Shown: in pieces, positions 34,934-44,409 of the stretch
Numbering within the stretch: position 1 is the stretch's first letter
How the letters are laid out: every line of letters begins with the position of its first letter
Assembly: GCF_016767715.1 (NCBI RefSeq)
Contig: NZ_CP050145.1
Location: 2,666,001-2,730,000, forward strand
DNA: 64,000 bases
Origin: Mycobacteroides chelonae
GTDB lineage: Bacteria > Actinomycetota > Actinomycetes > Mycobacteriales > Mycobacteriaceae
Direction of reading: 5' to 3'
Notes under the pieces: model-generated
Databases searched by the model: none
What the model was told of the DNA's origin: nothing
The model's input: only the letters and a program-made list of their open reading frames with translations
Program-made: the position numbers and the translations under genes

Positions 34934-36343
34934 TTACGCAGGCGCTCCAGCCGGTGTTTTCGGGCGCAACCGTGGGGTGAACTCCAGGCTCAGCAACGCG
35001 AATGCGACCAGCGGCACCGTGGACATCTGCACAAGCACGTAGCGCCGATCCCCCAGCGCGTGGAATTTGCGCAGGTAACGGTACAAAGACTCTAGGGCGA
35101 TCAGCGGATCGAGTACGTGAATCGCCGAGTAGCAGAGCTCCTGCACGCGAGTGCGGTCCTGCTCGGCGAAGATCTCCGGGAATGCCGCGAACGCCAGCGA
35201 CAAGCGACGGGCGCCTTCGGTCTTGGCGAGTGCGATCATGTCGATGGTCAGTCGTTCGTCGATCCCGTTCGGTGCACCCGGGCGCCGCCACGGCACATCG
35301 AGAGAGACATCGGTGCCGCCCCCAGTGGTGGCGTAGCGGTGAAACCCTTGCACCACACCGCGATCATCCCGGGCGACGATCAGCCGAATGCCGGGATAGC
35401 GCCCGAGTAGCGCACCGTCGAGGATCATCGAGAATCCGCGCTCGAAGCGGCCTCCATGCGAAAGTTCCATCACCTGTTGCAGTTCGGCGCGCAGCCCGTC
35501 ATCGAGACCGCGCTCGTCGACGATCTCTGTGGTGACCCCCGCGTTGTGGGTGCGCTGCATGCCCTGGCGCAGATTCCGATACTTGCGGCCCACCATGTCG
35601 AAGGCTTGCACATCGACCACGACATCACGACCCACCGCGATGGCGCGGAGTGAATGCCCCAGGGAATGCGGGTCACTCCACAGCGATAGCCGACGCTCGC
35701 TGCACCCCAATATCGCGATGCGCCAGCCATGCGAGCGACACATGGCCGCGAATTCCTGAACCAGGGACGGGAACCGGGATTCGTCACCGATCGGATCTCC
35801 ACCGACCACGGCAAAACCGGCGCGTGTCCGGTACGCGATGGCTGCGGTGCGATCGGCGTTGAAGTAATACGACTTGAGCGAGTGCATCGCGAAGGCTGCC
35901 AACGGGTCGTCACCGGTTCTGTCCACCAGTGCACCGACCTCGGCCAGCGCCTCGGGCTGCGCCGGCGCCGATGTCGGCCACATGAGGATGAGCCCGGCCG
36001 CGACGACCAACGCATCGCCGGCGTGCTCGAACTGCAGGACTCCGGCTCCCAACGCGACCAGCACGGATACTCCCGCCCACGCCGCATGACCGTAGGTGAC
36101 CGGTCGCCCCAGAAAGATTCCGCGAGCGATGAATCCGACGCACAACAGAACGGTGAGCGGCCAGAGGATTTCATCGAAATCGGGTTGCTTCGGGTATCCG
36201 GAGTGGGCGACCAACAACACCAGCCATCCCGCGACCACCAGCACCGCGGCGGCACTCACCAACCGCGCGGGCCTCGAATCGCTGTGGACTGCAATGCGTT
36301 CGGCAATACGCACGTGGGTGGTTGCGGCCGATGGTTCCAGCAT
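34934..36343 (-). CDS. membrane protein with LPG-synthase-like (DUF2156) domain
   Basis: A 469-residue protein with about three to four N-terminal helices (residues 28-130) and a soluble acyltransferase-like region: SLKSYYFNADRTAAIAYRTRAGFAVVGGDPIG near residue 153, then GRKYRNLRQGMQRTHNAG and RLTIDMIALAKTEGARRLSLAFAAFPE. These are features of the phosphatidylglycerol lysyltransferase C-terminal (GNAT-related) domain. In M. tuberculosis the equivalent slot is Rv1619, a conserved membrane protein. Transfer of an aminoacyl group to a lipid is plausible but unproven; the eight-helix flippase part of MprF is not present. Confidence 0.8.
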   Translation of the reverse strand: MLEPSAATTHVRIAERIAVHSDSRPARLVSAAAVLVVAGWLVLLVAHSGYPKQPDFDEILWPLTVLLCVGFIARGIFLGRPVTYGHAAWAGVSVLVALGAGVLQFEHAGDALVVAAGLILMWPTSAPAQPEALAEVGALVDRTGDDPLAAFAMHSLKSYYFNADRTAAIAYRTRAGFAVVGGDPIGDESRFPSLVQEFAAMCRSHGWRIAILGCSERRLSLWSDPHSLGHSLRAIAVGRDVVVDVQAFDMVGRKYRNLRQGMQRTHNAGVTTEIVDERGLDDGLRAELQQVMELSHGGRFERGFSMILDGALLGRYPGIRLIVARDDRGVVQGFHRYATTGGGTDVSLDVPWRRPGAPNGIDERLTIDMIALAKTEGARRLSLAFAAFPEIFAEQDRTRVQELCYSAIHVLDPLIALESLYRYLRKFHALGDRRYVLVQMSTVPLVAFALLSLEFTPRLRPKTPAGAPA

Positions 36344-36395
36344 TCAGCCACCTCCCACGGTCTCCCAATACCGACCTTCAAGAATACTCCCGCAG

Positions 36396-36581
36396 CTACC
36401 AGCGGTCGGAGGGATCGCTCTTTCCGATCGCAAACCAGAGGATGGGACCGAAGATCGGGAAGACGAGCACGATGATGGCCCAGGGAAGCTTCTCGCCATT
36501 GGGCTTGACCGGGTCTTTGATGATGGAAATGATGGTGACGACAGTAAGAACCAGCACCAGTAGAGAAAGAATTCGAATCAT
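36396..36581 (-). CDS. 61-residue PLDc_N-type membrane peptide
   Basis: A small protein of two helices: residues 3-20 (ILSLLVLVLTVVTIISII) and about 34-52 (WAIIVLVFPIFGPILWFAIG). The second helix with GPILW and the short loop KLPW are the signature of the phospholipase D-nuclease N-terminal (PLDc_N) family, found alone as small membrane peptides in actinobacteria. Its ATG overlaps the tesB stop in an ATGA, so it is translationally coupled to tesB. No enzymatic residues are present; function unknown. Confidence 0.8.
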   Translation of the reverse strand: MIRILSLLVLVLTVVTIISIIKDPVKPNGEKLPWAIIVLVFPIFGPILWFAIGKSDPSDRW

Positions 36582-37447
36582 GACCGCCCCGGGAAGTGTT
36601 TGACAATACCTTCCTGGATAGTACTGGCCAGCAACGCCCCTTCGCGATCGAAAAAACGCCCGGCCCCCGTTCCCCGGCCCGCCGAGGCAACCGGCGACTC
36701 GGTTGCGTAGAGCACCCAGTCATCGAAGCGCACCGGGCGATGAAACCAGACGCTGTGGTTGATGGTGGCGGCGAAAATCCGGTCGTAACCCCACGACAGG
36801 CCATGGGTGGTGATGATCGAATCCAGCACCGTGGTGTCCGATGCGTAAACCAGTGCCGCGCTGTGCAGAACCGGATCGTCGGGCAGTGCGGAGTGGGTCT
36901 TCATCCACACCCTATTATGTTCCAGCCGTTCGGATTTCGCCTTGAGAACCCAGGCCGGATCGTTGTCGTAGCGCCATTCGATGGGTTTGAGGGCGGCCAC
37001 GAACATCGGCACGGTCTCCTCGTAGCCGACCAGGTGCTCGTCGATGGTCGGCAGCGTTTCAGGATCGGCCACCGTCGGCGGTTTCACCGCATGTTCCAGC
37101 CCGGGTGAATCCTTCAGGTACGACACCAACGCGGAGGACAGCAACAGGTCACCCTGGACTGCGTCGACGCGGCGATTGGCGAAATTGCGCTCGTCCCGCA
37201 ATCGCAGGACCCGGAACTCGATGTCTTGCTCGGGGTCGCCACCGTTGATGAAATGGGTGGAGACGGCCGCCAGCGAGAGCTTCTCGGACACGGTGCGCCC
37301 CGAGGCAACCACGGACTGTGCCATCAGCTGACCGCCGAAGGTCCGGGGCGGATTGACCGTCGGGTGACCGCCGATGAACAGGTCGGTCTCGGGGTTCTTC
37401 AGCTCCAGCAGCGCGAGTAGCTGTGCGAAATCAGGTGCGTTGCTGAT
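36578..37447 (-). CDS. tesB: acyl-CoA thioesterase II (TesB), apparent AUC start
   Basis: A double-hotdog thioesterase hydrolysing acyl-CoA to free acid and CoA. Family landmarks include PRTFGGQLMAQSVVASG, the ASDTTVLDS motif with the catalytic Asp, and the closing QEG with the catalytic Gln. Recognisable family sequence extends 41 codons upstream of the first in-frame ATG (37324), yet no ATG, GTG or TTG occurs between the pyk stop and that ATG. The codon expected to start is ATC at 37447, 6 nt after GAGGA and followed by SNAPDF. Length would be 289 residues, normal for TesB; from 37324 it would be 248 and truncated. Confidence 0.85.
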   Translation of the reverse strand: MSNAPDFAQLLALLELKNPETDLFIGGHPTVNPPRTFGGQLMAQSVVASGRTVSEKLSLAAVSTHFINGGDPEQDIEFRVLRLRDERNFANRRVDAVQGDLLLSSALVSYLKDSPGLEHAVKPPTVADPETLPTIDEHLVGYEETVPMFVAALKPIEWRYDNDPAWVLKAKSERLEHNRVWMKTHSALPDDPVLHSAALVYASDTTVLDSIITTHGLSWGYDRIFAATINHSVWFHRPVRFDDWVLYATESPVASAGRGTGAGRFFDREGALLASTIQEGIVKHFPGRS

Positions 37448-37462
37448 GCTCGATCCTCGTCT

Positions 37463-38881
37463 CTAGTGGTCGTCCTCGCCGATCCGGTGTACGTGGATCA
37501 GATTGGTCGAGCCTACTGTCCCGGGTGGAGCGCCCGCGACGATCACCACCAGATCTCCCCGTTGATAGCGCTCCATAGCCAGCAACGCCGTATCCACTTG
37601 TTGGATCATGCCGTCGGTGGTGTCCATGACCGGGACGATGAAGGTTTCAGTTCCCCAGGTCAGCGCCAACTGGCTACGTACCTCGGGCAGCGGGGTGAAG
37701 GCCAGCACCGGCAGTGGAGTGTGCAACCGGGCCAGCCGTCGCACCGTGTCGCCCGACTGTGTGAACGCCACCAGGGCCTTGGCGTTGAGCCGTTCGCCGA
37801 TATCGCGCGCCGCATACGAGATGACACCGCGTTTGGTTCGCGGCACGTGGGTCAGCGGCGGCGCGCTCACCGAATGGCTCTCGACCGCGGACACGATGCG
37901 GGCCATTGTCCGCACGGCCTCCATGGGGTACTTGCCCACCGAGGTCTCCCCCGACAACATCACGGCATCTGCCCCGTCCAGGACCGCGTTGGCGACATCC
38001 GAAGCCTCGGCGCGCGTCGGGCGTGAGTTTTCGATCATCGACTCGAGCATCTGAGTCGCCACGATGACCGGACGCGCGTTCTCACGCGCGATCTGGATAG
38101 CGCGCTTCTGCACAATCGGCACATCTTCGAGCGGAAGTTCGACCCCCAGATCGCCGCGAGCGACCATGATCGCGTCGAATGCGAGCACGATCGCCTCAAG
38201 GTTGGCGACCGCCTCGGGCTTCTCGAGCTTGGCGATCACCGGCACCCGACGTCCGACGCGGTCCATGATGGCGTGCACCAGTTCCACATCGCCGGGCGAC
38301 CGCACAAACGACAGTGCGATGAGGTCCACCCCGAGGCGCAGTGCGAACTCGAGATCCGCGATGTCCTTTTCGGACAGGGCCGGCACCGAGACATTCATCC
38401 CCGGAAGGGAGAGCCCCTTGTTGTTGCTGACCGGACCTCCCTCGGTGACCCGGCAGACCACGTCGTTGCCTTCGATCGCCTCGACGGTCAAGCCGACCTT
38501 GCCGTCGTCCACCAGAAGCCTGTCGCCCACGGCAGCATCGTTAGCCAACTGCTTGTATGTGGTCGACACCCGGTCCGGGGTTCCCACGACATCCTCGACG
38601 GTGATCCTGACCTGTTCGCCTGTCGCCCAATGGGTGGCCCCGGTGGCGAACCGGCCCAGCCGGATCTTGGGACCCTGCAGGTCCGCGAGCACGCCGACCG
38701 CGCGCCCGGTCTCGTCGGATGCCTTACGCACCCAGCGATAGTTCTGCTCATGGTCGGCGTGCTCGCCGTGGCTGAAGTTGAGTCGCGCGACGTCCATCCC
38801 GGATTCGACAAGCTCACGTACAAGCTCGGCGGAACCGGTCGCAGGACCAAGGGTACAAACAATCTTTCCGCGTCTCGTCAC
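37463..38881 (-). CDS. pyk: pyruvate kinase
   Basis: A 472-residue glycolytic enzyme converting phosphoenolpyruvate and ADP to pyruvate and ATP in the cytosol. Motifs in order: KIVCTLGPAT, ARLNFSHG, LADLQGPKIRLG, AKLEKPEAVANL (catalytic Lys), MVARGDLGVELP and ATQMLESMIENSRPTRAE. The C-terminal allosteric domain is complete. The GTG start carries TATGCT 8 nt upstream, so it is nearly leaderless, and a perfect 7-bp inverted repeat spans the -10 box and the start codon. tesB follows 15 nt after the stop in the same frame, as in M. tuberculosis (Rv1617-Rv1618). Confidence 0.97.
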   Translation of the reverse strand: MTRRGKIVCTLGPATGSAELVRELVESGMDVARLNFSHGEHADHEQNYRWVRKASDETGRAVGVLADLQGPKIRLGRFATGATHWATGEQVRITVEDVVGTPDRVSTTYKQLANDAAVGDRLLVDDGKVGLTVEAIEGNDVVCRVTEGGPVSNNKGLSLPGMNVSVPALSEKDIADLEFALRLGVDLIALSFVRSPGDVELVHAIMDRVGRRVPVIAKLEKPEAVANLEAIVLAFDAIMVARGDLGVELPLEDVPIVQKRAIQIARENARPVIVATQMLESMIENSRPTRAEASDVANAVLDGADAVMLSGETSVGKYPMEAVRTMARIVSAVESHSVSAPPLTHVPRTKRGVISYAARDIGERLNAKALVAFTQSGDTVRRLARLHTPLPVLAFTPLPEVRSQLALTWGTETFIVPVMDTTDGMIQQVDTALLAMERYQRGDLVVIVAGAPPGTVGSTNLIHVHRIGEDDH

Positions 38882-38901
38882 GACTTTTGAGCATAGTCGT
38901 G
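38879..38901. repeat. inverted repeat over pyk -10 and start codon
   Basis: CACGACT-9 nt-AGTCGTG, perfect 7-bp arms. On the minus strand it contains the -10 TATGCT (38890-38895) and the GTG start, so a bound protein or an RNA hairpin here would affect pyk initiation. Confidence 0.5.
38890..38895 (-). promoter_or_regulatory. -10 box of pyk
   Basis: TATGCT, 8 nt before the GTG start codon at 38881, fits TANNNT and predicts a leader of zero to two bases. Confidence 0.5.
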
Positions 38902-38968
38902 CTGATACCTACTCACGAGTCAGCGCGGACACGATTCACCAAGCGGTTACCTTCACCGGTTTGCGTTG

Positions 38969-39283
38969 TCAGGAGGCCAATTTCAGACCGATGATGCCGG
39001 CAACGATCAACCCCAGGCTCAATAGCCGCCAGGCGTTGGCCGAATCGCCGAACAGCACGATGCCCAGGATTGCGGTACCGACAGCACCAACACCCACCCA
39101 GATCGCGTAGGCGGTGCCGACCGGCAAGCTTTTCATCGCAATGCCCAGCATCGCGATGCTGATGATCATCGATCCGACAGTGCCGACGGTCGGCCACAGC
39201 CGAGTGAATCCCTCGGTGTATTTCAGGCCGATGGCCCAGCCCACCTCGAGCAGACCCGCAAGAAGAAGGACCAGCCAAACCAT
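38969..39283 (-). CDS. sugE: SMR guanidinium exporter SugE/Gdx
   Basis: A 104-residue four-helix small multidrug resistance protein. The first helix holds the essential Glu in [16 protein letters not shown], and [21 protein letters not shown] in helices 2-3 is the SugE/Gdx form rather than the EmrE form. Gdx proteins work as dual-topology dimers exchanging guanidinium for protons. The ATG at 39283 has GGAGGT 7 nt upstream. Two ACGR-loop hairpins just before it form a guanidine-II riboswitch, which independently supports the substrate. It is followed by pyk on the same strand, 87 nt downstream, which has its own promoter. Confidence 0.95.
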   Translation of the reverse strand: MVWLVLLLAGLLEVGWAIGLKYTEGFTRLWPTVGTVGSMIISIAMLGIAMKSLPVGTAYAIWVGVGAVGTAILGIVLFGDSANAWRLLSLGLIVAGIIGLKLAS

Positions 39284-39306
39284 GAGAGATACCTCCACAT
39301 TTCGGT

Positions 39307-39346
39307 GAGGCCGTCCCCTGGCGAAGAATTACCGGGTCGTCCCGGT
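39307..39346 (-). promoter_or_regulatory. guanidine-II (mini-ykkC) riboswitch
   Basis: In the leader of the SugE gene, minus strand, two hairpins have four-base ACGR loops. P1 (39346-39331) is ACCGGG-ACGA-CCCGGT, a perfect 6-bp stem. P2 (39318-39307) is GGGG-ACGG-CCTC, 4 bp with one G-U pair. They are 12 nt apart and P2 ends 23 nt before the ATG, 10 nt before the GGAGGT. Paired ACGR hairpins next to the ribosome-binding site of an SMR gene are the defining arrangement of mini-ykkC RNAs, in which guanidinium stabilises the hairpins and raises expression. Confidence 0.85.
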
Positions 39347-39366
39347 CATCTTCATTCTCTCACATG

Positions 39367-39723
39367 TCAATCGCGAAGCTGCCGACCCGCTTTATCGCTG
39401 ACCTTGCCGCCGAAGATCAGGACCGCATCGACGACCGCCCAGATGACAGCGACGATTCCGAACGTCACCAGGCCGATCAGCAGCTGGACAACGCCGAGCA
39501 GCGTCTGTCCCAGATAGATCCGACCGAAGCCCAGAAATCCGACCAGGCCCAACAGTTGCAGCAGGCCGGCGATCAGCTTCGACTTATCTGAGTACGGTGC
39601 CCCGGTGGCCGGGTCACGCCCGTACGGTGCGGCGGGGTCCACATATGGGGGTGGATACGGGACGCCTGGCGATGGCGGCACCGGCGGAGGTGTTCCGAAA
39701 GGAGGCGGCGTGCTCTCGGTCAT
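39367..39723 (-). CDS. TM2-domain protein with Pro-rich N-terminus
   Basis: A 118-residue protein. Residues 1-45 are a cytosolic Pro-rich tract (PPPFGTPPPVPPSPG and similar). A TM2 domain follows: KLIAGLLQLLGLVGFLGFGRIYLGQTLLG near residues 49-77 and a second helix LLIGLVTFGIVAVIWAVVDAVLI. TM2 proteins are small bitopic or hairpin membrane proteins of unknown role. It overlaps lgt by 4 nt, so it is the tail of the trp-lgt transcription unit, and its stop is 20 nt before the outer hairpin of the sugE riboswitch. Confidence 0.88.
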   Translation of the reverse strand: MTESTPPPFGTPPPVPPSPGVPYPPPYVDPAAPYGRDPATGAPYSDKSKLIAGLLQLLGLVGFLGFGRIYLGQTLLGVVQLLIGLVTFGIVAVIWAVVDAVLIFGGKVSDKAGRQLRD

Positions 39724-40763
39724 TTCTCCACAATGCCAGAATTCTCACCGGTCTCGTCGGCCGATTCCTCAGCGGGGTCGTCCACCGGGGGTTTCGTGAC
39801 GTCTTCCTCCCCCGCGTCCGCGACATCACTAGAGTCCGCGGGTTCCTGAGCGGCAGCCTCACCGTCCGCGCTCGCGGCCTCTTCGGTCTGCGCTGGGGTA
39901 CCACCCAGGGTCGCCGGATCCTCACGTCCCTTGGGGGCCAGCAGAATGTAGGCGATCGCACCGAGGAACACCAGTGTCGAAGTGAAGGAGTTGACGCGAA
40001 TTCCACCAAACTGTGTGGCCGGGTCCACCCGCATCAATTCGACCCAGAAGCGCCCCACGCAGTACGCCGCGACGTACATCGCGAACAGGCGTCCATGCCC
40101 GATCTTGAAGCGTCGATCGACGAAGATCAACAGCGCGAAAACAAGGACGTTCCATAACAATTCGTAGAGAAAGGTCGGGTGGACGACCTGTGCGACCTCT
40201 CCGGTGGACACACCGTTGAGATTGAGAACGTCTACCGTGCCGTCGGCCGAGCGCCGGTAGAACAGCTCTAGCCCCCACGGCAGCGTAGTGGGACCACCGG
40301 TGAGTTCCTGATTGAAGTAGTTGCCCAACCGGCCGATCGCCTGCGCCAGCACGATGCCGGGAGCGATCGCGTCGCCGAAGGCGGGCAACGAAATACCTCG
40401 CCGGCGGCACGCGATCCAGGCGCCGACACCACCGAGGGCGACGGCTCCCCAGATACCGAGGCCGCCTTCCCAGACCGCGATCGCCTTGCCCAGCCCCTTG
40501 CCGTGCGGGCCGAAGTACGTCTGCCAGTCGGTCATCACGTGGTAAAGACGTCCACCGACCAGTCCGAACGGCACCGCCCACAACGCGATGTCATAGATGA
40601 CACCGCGCTCGCCGCCGCGCTGCTCCCATCGACGATCGCCGATGACCAGCGCGACGATGATGCCCGCGATGATGCACAGTGCGTAGGCGCGGATCGGGAT
40701 GGGCCCCAGATGCCAAACCCCTTGGGGCGGGCTGGGGATATATGCCAGATTCACGACTGTCAC
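39720..40763 (-). CDS. lgt: prolipoprotein diacylglyceryl transferase
   Basis: A 347-residue membrane enzyme that transfers diacylglycerol from phosphatidylglycerol to the lipobox Cys of prolipoproteins such as LivK here. The Lgt signature GRLGNYFNQELTGGPT is near residue 138, with YHVMTDW earlier and GRFWVELMRVDPA later. About seven helices occupy residues 15-270. The last 75 residues form an acidic, Ala/Glu/Asp-rich cytoplasmic tail not needed in E. coli Lgt but usual in mycobacteria. The GTG start is 34 nt after trpA, and the stop overlaps the TM2 gene. Confidence 0.96.
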   Translation of the reverse strand: MTVVNLAYIPSPPQGVWHLGPIPIRAYALCIIAGIIVALVIGDRRWEQRGGERGVIYDIALWAVPFGLVGGRLYHVMTDWQTYFGPHGKGLGKAIAVWEGGLGIWGAVALGGVGAWIACRRRGISLPAFGDAIAPGIVLAQAIGRLGNYFNQELTGGPTTLPWGLELFYRRSADGTVDVLNLNGVSTGEVAQVVHPTFLYELLWNVLVFALLIFVDRRFKIGHGRLFAMYVAAYCVGRFWVELMRVDPATQFGGIRVNSFTSTLVFLGAIAYILLAPKGREDPATLGGTPAQTEEAASADGEAAAQEPADSSDVADAGEEDVTKPPVDDPAEESADETGENSGIVEK

Positions 40764-40797
40764 GGTGTTGTCCCTGCTTTTCCTGTCATCCCTGGGC

Positions 40798-41582
40798 TTA
40801 GGCCCTTCGGACTCCGGTCGCCAACTCTTCAGTCAGGCTACGCACGGCGGTCGCACCTTGGGGGGCGGCCGCCACCAGCGCCGAGCCCACGATGACGCCG
40901 TCGGCATATGCGGCGATCTCGGCTGCCTGAGCACCGGATCGCACGCCAAGACCGACCCCCACCGGGATATCGGAGACCTCGCGAACCCTGCTCACCAGCG
41001 CGGGAGCGGCATTCGACACCGCGTCGCGAGCGCCAGTGACACCCATGGTGGACGCCGCGTACACGAAGCCCCGGCATGCGCCGATCGTCTTTTCGAGTCT
41101 CTCCGGCGTGGATGAGGGCGCGACCAGGAAGATGCGATCGAGGTCATGAGCATCGGAGGCCGCGATCCAGTCGTCGGCCTCGTCGGGGATCAGATCGGGG
41201 GTGATGATTCCGAGGCCTCCAGCCGCGGCGAGGTCACGTGAGAACGCGTCAACTCCATACCGCAGCACCGGATTCCAGTACGACATCACGACGGCCTGTC
41301 CGCCGGCATCGGTGATGGCGCGGACCGTCGTGAAAACGTCAGCCACCCGAATCCCGTTACTCAGCGCGGTTTCCGCCGCCGCGGCGATCATCGGGCCGTC
41401 CATCATCGGATCCGAGTAGGCGATTCCGACTTCGATGATGTCGCACCCGCCCTGCACCAGCGTGGTCATCAGTTCGATCGAGGTGTCCAGGTCCGGATAC
41501 CCGTTGGGCAGATAACCGATCAGCGCGGCACGCCCCTCGGCGCGGCACTTGTCGAAGACCTCGGTCAGGCGGCCTGACTGCG

Positions 41583-41586
<4 letters not shown>
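40798..41586 (-). CDS. trpA: tryptophan synthase alpha subunit
   Basis: A 262-residue TIM barrel that cleaves indole-3-glycerol phosphate to indole. The catalytic Glu and Asp are in [14 protein letters not shown] near residues 48-61; GYLPNGYPD near the start and the phosphate-binding [11 protein letters not shown] near 213 are in place. The ATG at 41586 overlaps the trpB stop in an ATGA, which is the expected coupling for the alpha2beta2 complex; a longer upstream frame is rejected. It is followed by lgt, as in other mycobacteria. Confidence 0.97.
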
Positions 41587-42857
<1,271 letters not shown>

Positions 42858-42863
42858 AATTGT

Positions 42864-43682
42864 CTAGCGAGCCGGTTTGGGGCAGGACGGATGCGTGCCC
42901 GCGGTCACCAAATCGGCGACGGCTCCGCGCGGATCGCCACTGGTAACCAATCCCTCACCGACCAGTACGGCGTCGGCACCTGCACCGGCATACGCCAGCA
43001 GGTCGGCCGTCCCGCGAATGCCGGACTCGGCGATGCGGATGATGCCGCTGGGCAGCCCCGGCGCAATACGCGAGAAGCAATCGCGGTCGATTTCAAGAGT
43101 TTTCAGGTCGCGGGCATTGACACCGATAACGGATGCGCCGGCGGACAGCGCACGATCTGCTTCTTCCTCGGTGTGTACTTCCACCAGCGCGGTCATCCCG
43201 AGCGACTCGGTGCGGTCGAGCAGCGAGACGAGTGCGGTCTGTTCCAGCGCCGCAACGATCAGCAGGATCAGGTCGGCGCCATGTGCCCGCGCCTCGTGGA
43301 TCTGGTACGGACTGATGACAAAGTCTTTGCGCAACACGGGAACTGATACGGCGGCGCGCACCGAGTCCAGATCGTCGAGACTTCCGTGGAATCGCCGGCC
43401 CTCGGTGAGCACGCTGATAATCCGTGCTCCCCCATCCTCGTAAGCCTTGGCAAGCTCTGCGGGATCGCTGATATCGGCCAGTGCACCACGCGATGGGCTG
43501 GCCCGCTTCACCTCGGCGATCACGGCGATTCCCGGCTCGCGCAGCGCGGCCATGACATCGAGTGGCTTGGGTGCTGCTTTGGCGGCCGCCTTCACGGTGG
43601 CCAGATCAACAACGGCTTCGCGAGCCGCGACATCAGCGCGCACGCCATCGAGGATCGAATCGAGTACGGTTCCCGAACTCAT
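42864..43682 (-). CDS. trpC: indole-3-glycerol phosphate synthase
   Basis: A 272-residue (beta/alpha)8 enzyme that cyclises CdRP to indole-3-glycerol phosphate. Catalytic Lys in [13 protein letters not shown] near residue 57 and in [13 protein letters not shown] near 118; [13 protein letters not shown] near 187 and AESGIRG near 220 complete the pattern. It is monofunctional: no TrpF domain is fused, and none is elsewhere in the operon, so the PriA-type HisA at 53124 probably supplies that step. A 94-nt gap containing a 7-bp inverted repeat separates it from the TIGR02234 gene. Confidence 0.97.
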   Translation of the reverse strand: MSSGTVLDSILDGVRADVAAREAVVDLATVKAAAKAAPKPLDVMAALREPGIAVIAEVKRASPSRGALADISDPAELAKAYEDGGARIISVLTEGRRFHGSLDDLDSVRAAVSVPVLRKDFVISPYQIHEARAHGADLILLIVAALEQTALVSLLDRTESLGMTALVEVHTEEEADRALSAGASVIGVNARDLKTLEIDRDCFSRIAPGLPSGIIRIAESGIRGTADLLAYAGAGADAVLVGEGLVTSGDPRGAVADLVTAGTHPSCPKPAR

Positions 43683-43725
43683 GACCTCGATGATTCCCTT
43701 CTTGCGACGCCCCCGCGCCTACACG

Positions 43726-43756
43726 CTCGAACTTCACAGAAGGGTAGCCGTTCGAG
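43726..43756. repeat. inverted repeat ahead of trpC
   Basis: CTCGAAC-17 nt-GTTCGAG, perfect 7-bp arms, lies in the 94-nt gap between the TIGR02234 gene and trpC. No U-tract follows, so it is not a standard terminator; it may be a leader hairpin or chance. Confidence 0.25.
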
Positions 43757-43776
43757 GCTCACACAAGAAAACCGGG

Positions 43777-44409
43777 TCAGGTAGGGCCCGACGAACGCTC
43801 GGGCGGACCGACGGTGGGGTCCTGTCCATCGTCCAGGCTGTCCCACATCACCCGCTCGCTCTGCGTCTTTTCTCCCAGATCCGCACTGTCTGAGCGTCGC
43901 GCGGCCGGAGTCTGATACTTGGTGTCCACGACACCCCGTGCGGCCCGCAGAAGCGTAATGGCGGCCAATACGACCACCACCGCGGCCACCACGGCGGTGG
44001 TGGCTCCACCGGAGAGCCGGTCGGCGCCGATCAGGGTGGACACCGGGACGTTCTTGACGTCCGCGGCGCGGGGCCCGACATCACGAACGGCCCATAGGCT
44101 GACCCCCAGATAGGCCGCGCCCGCTCCGATCACCGCGACGAGAACCGCCAGGATCCGCAGGGCCCATCCGCGGATGGCCAGAGTCGCGATCGCCGCCGCC
44201 ACCAAGGCGACCGCCAACGGAACCAAGGCCGCCGACCAGTCGGCGCCGGAAACCAGAATCGTTCGCGGCTCACCCAAACCGTCGAAGGAACGCAGGCGCA
44301 CCCACGTGAACTTTGAGGCTCCCCACAGTCCACCCGCTGCGATCAGGAGCAATCCGGCGCCGGTGACCAGCCGCTTGCGGCCCGACTGCGGCGGAGCCGG
44401 ATTAGACAT
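43777..44409 (-). CDS. TIGR02234 Trp-region membrane protein
   Basis: A 210-residue protein with four helices (about residues 14-30, 56-77, 82-104 and 135-160) and a charged cytoplasmic C-terminus. It occupies the position of Rv1610 between trpE and trpC, where actinobacteria carry a TIGR02234 membrane protein of unknown function. The [21 protein letters not shown] start and the following helix pairs fit that family. The ATG at 44409 overlaps the trpE stop by 8 nt. A role linked to tryptophan or indole handling is suggested only by location. Confidence 0.85.
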   Translation of the reverse strand: MSNPAPPQSGRKRLVTGAGLLLIAAGGLWGASKFTWVRLRSFDGLGEPRTILVSGADWSAALVPLAVALVAAAIATLAIRGWALRILAVLVAVIGAGAAYLGVSLWAVRDVGPRAADVKNVPVSTLIGADRLSGGATTAVVAAVVVVLAAITLLRAARGVVDTKYQTPAARRSDSADLGEKTQSERVMWDSLDDGQDPTVGPPERSSGPT

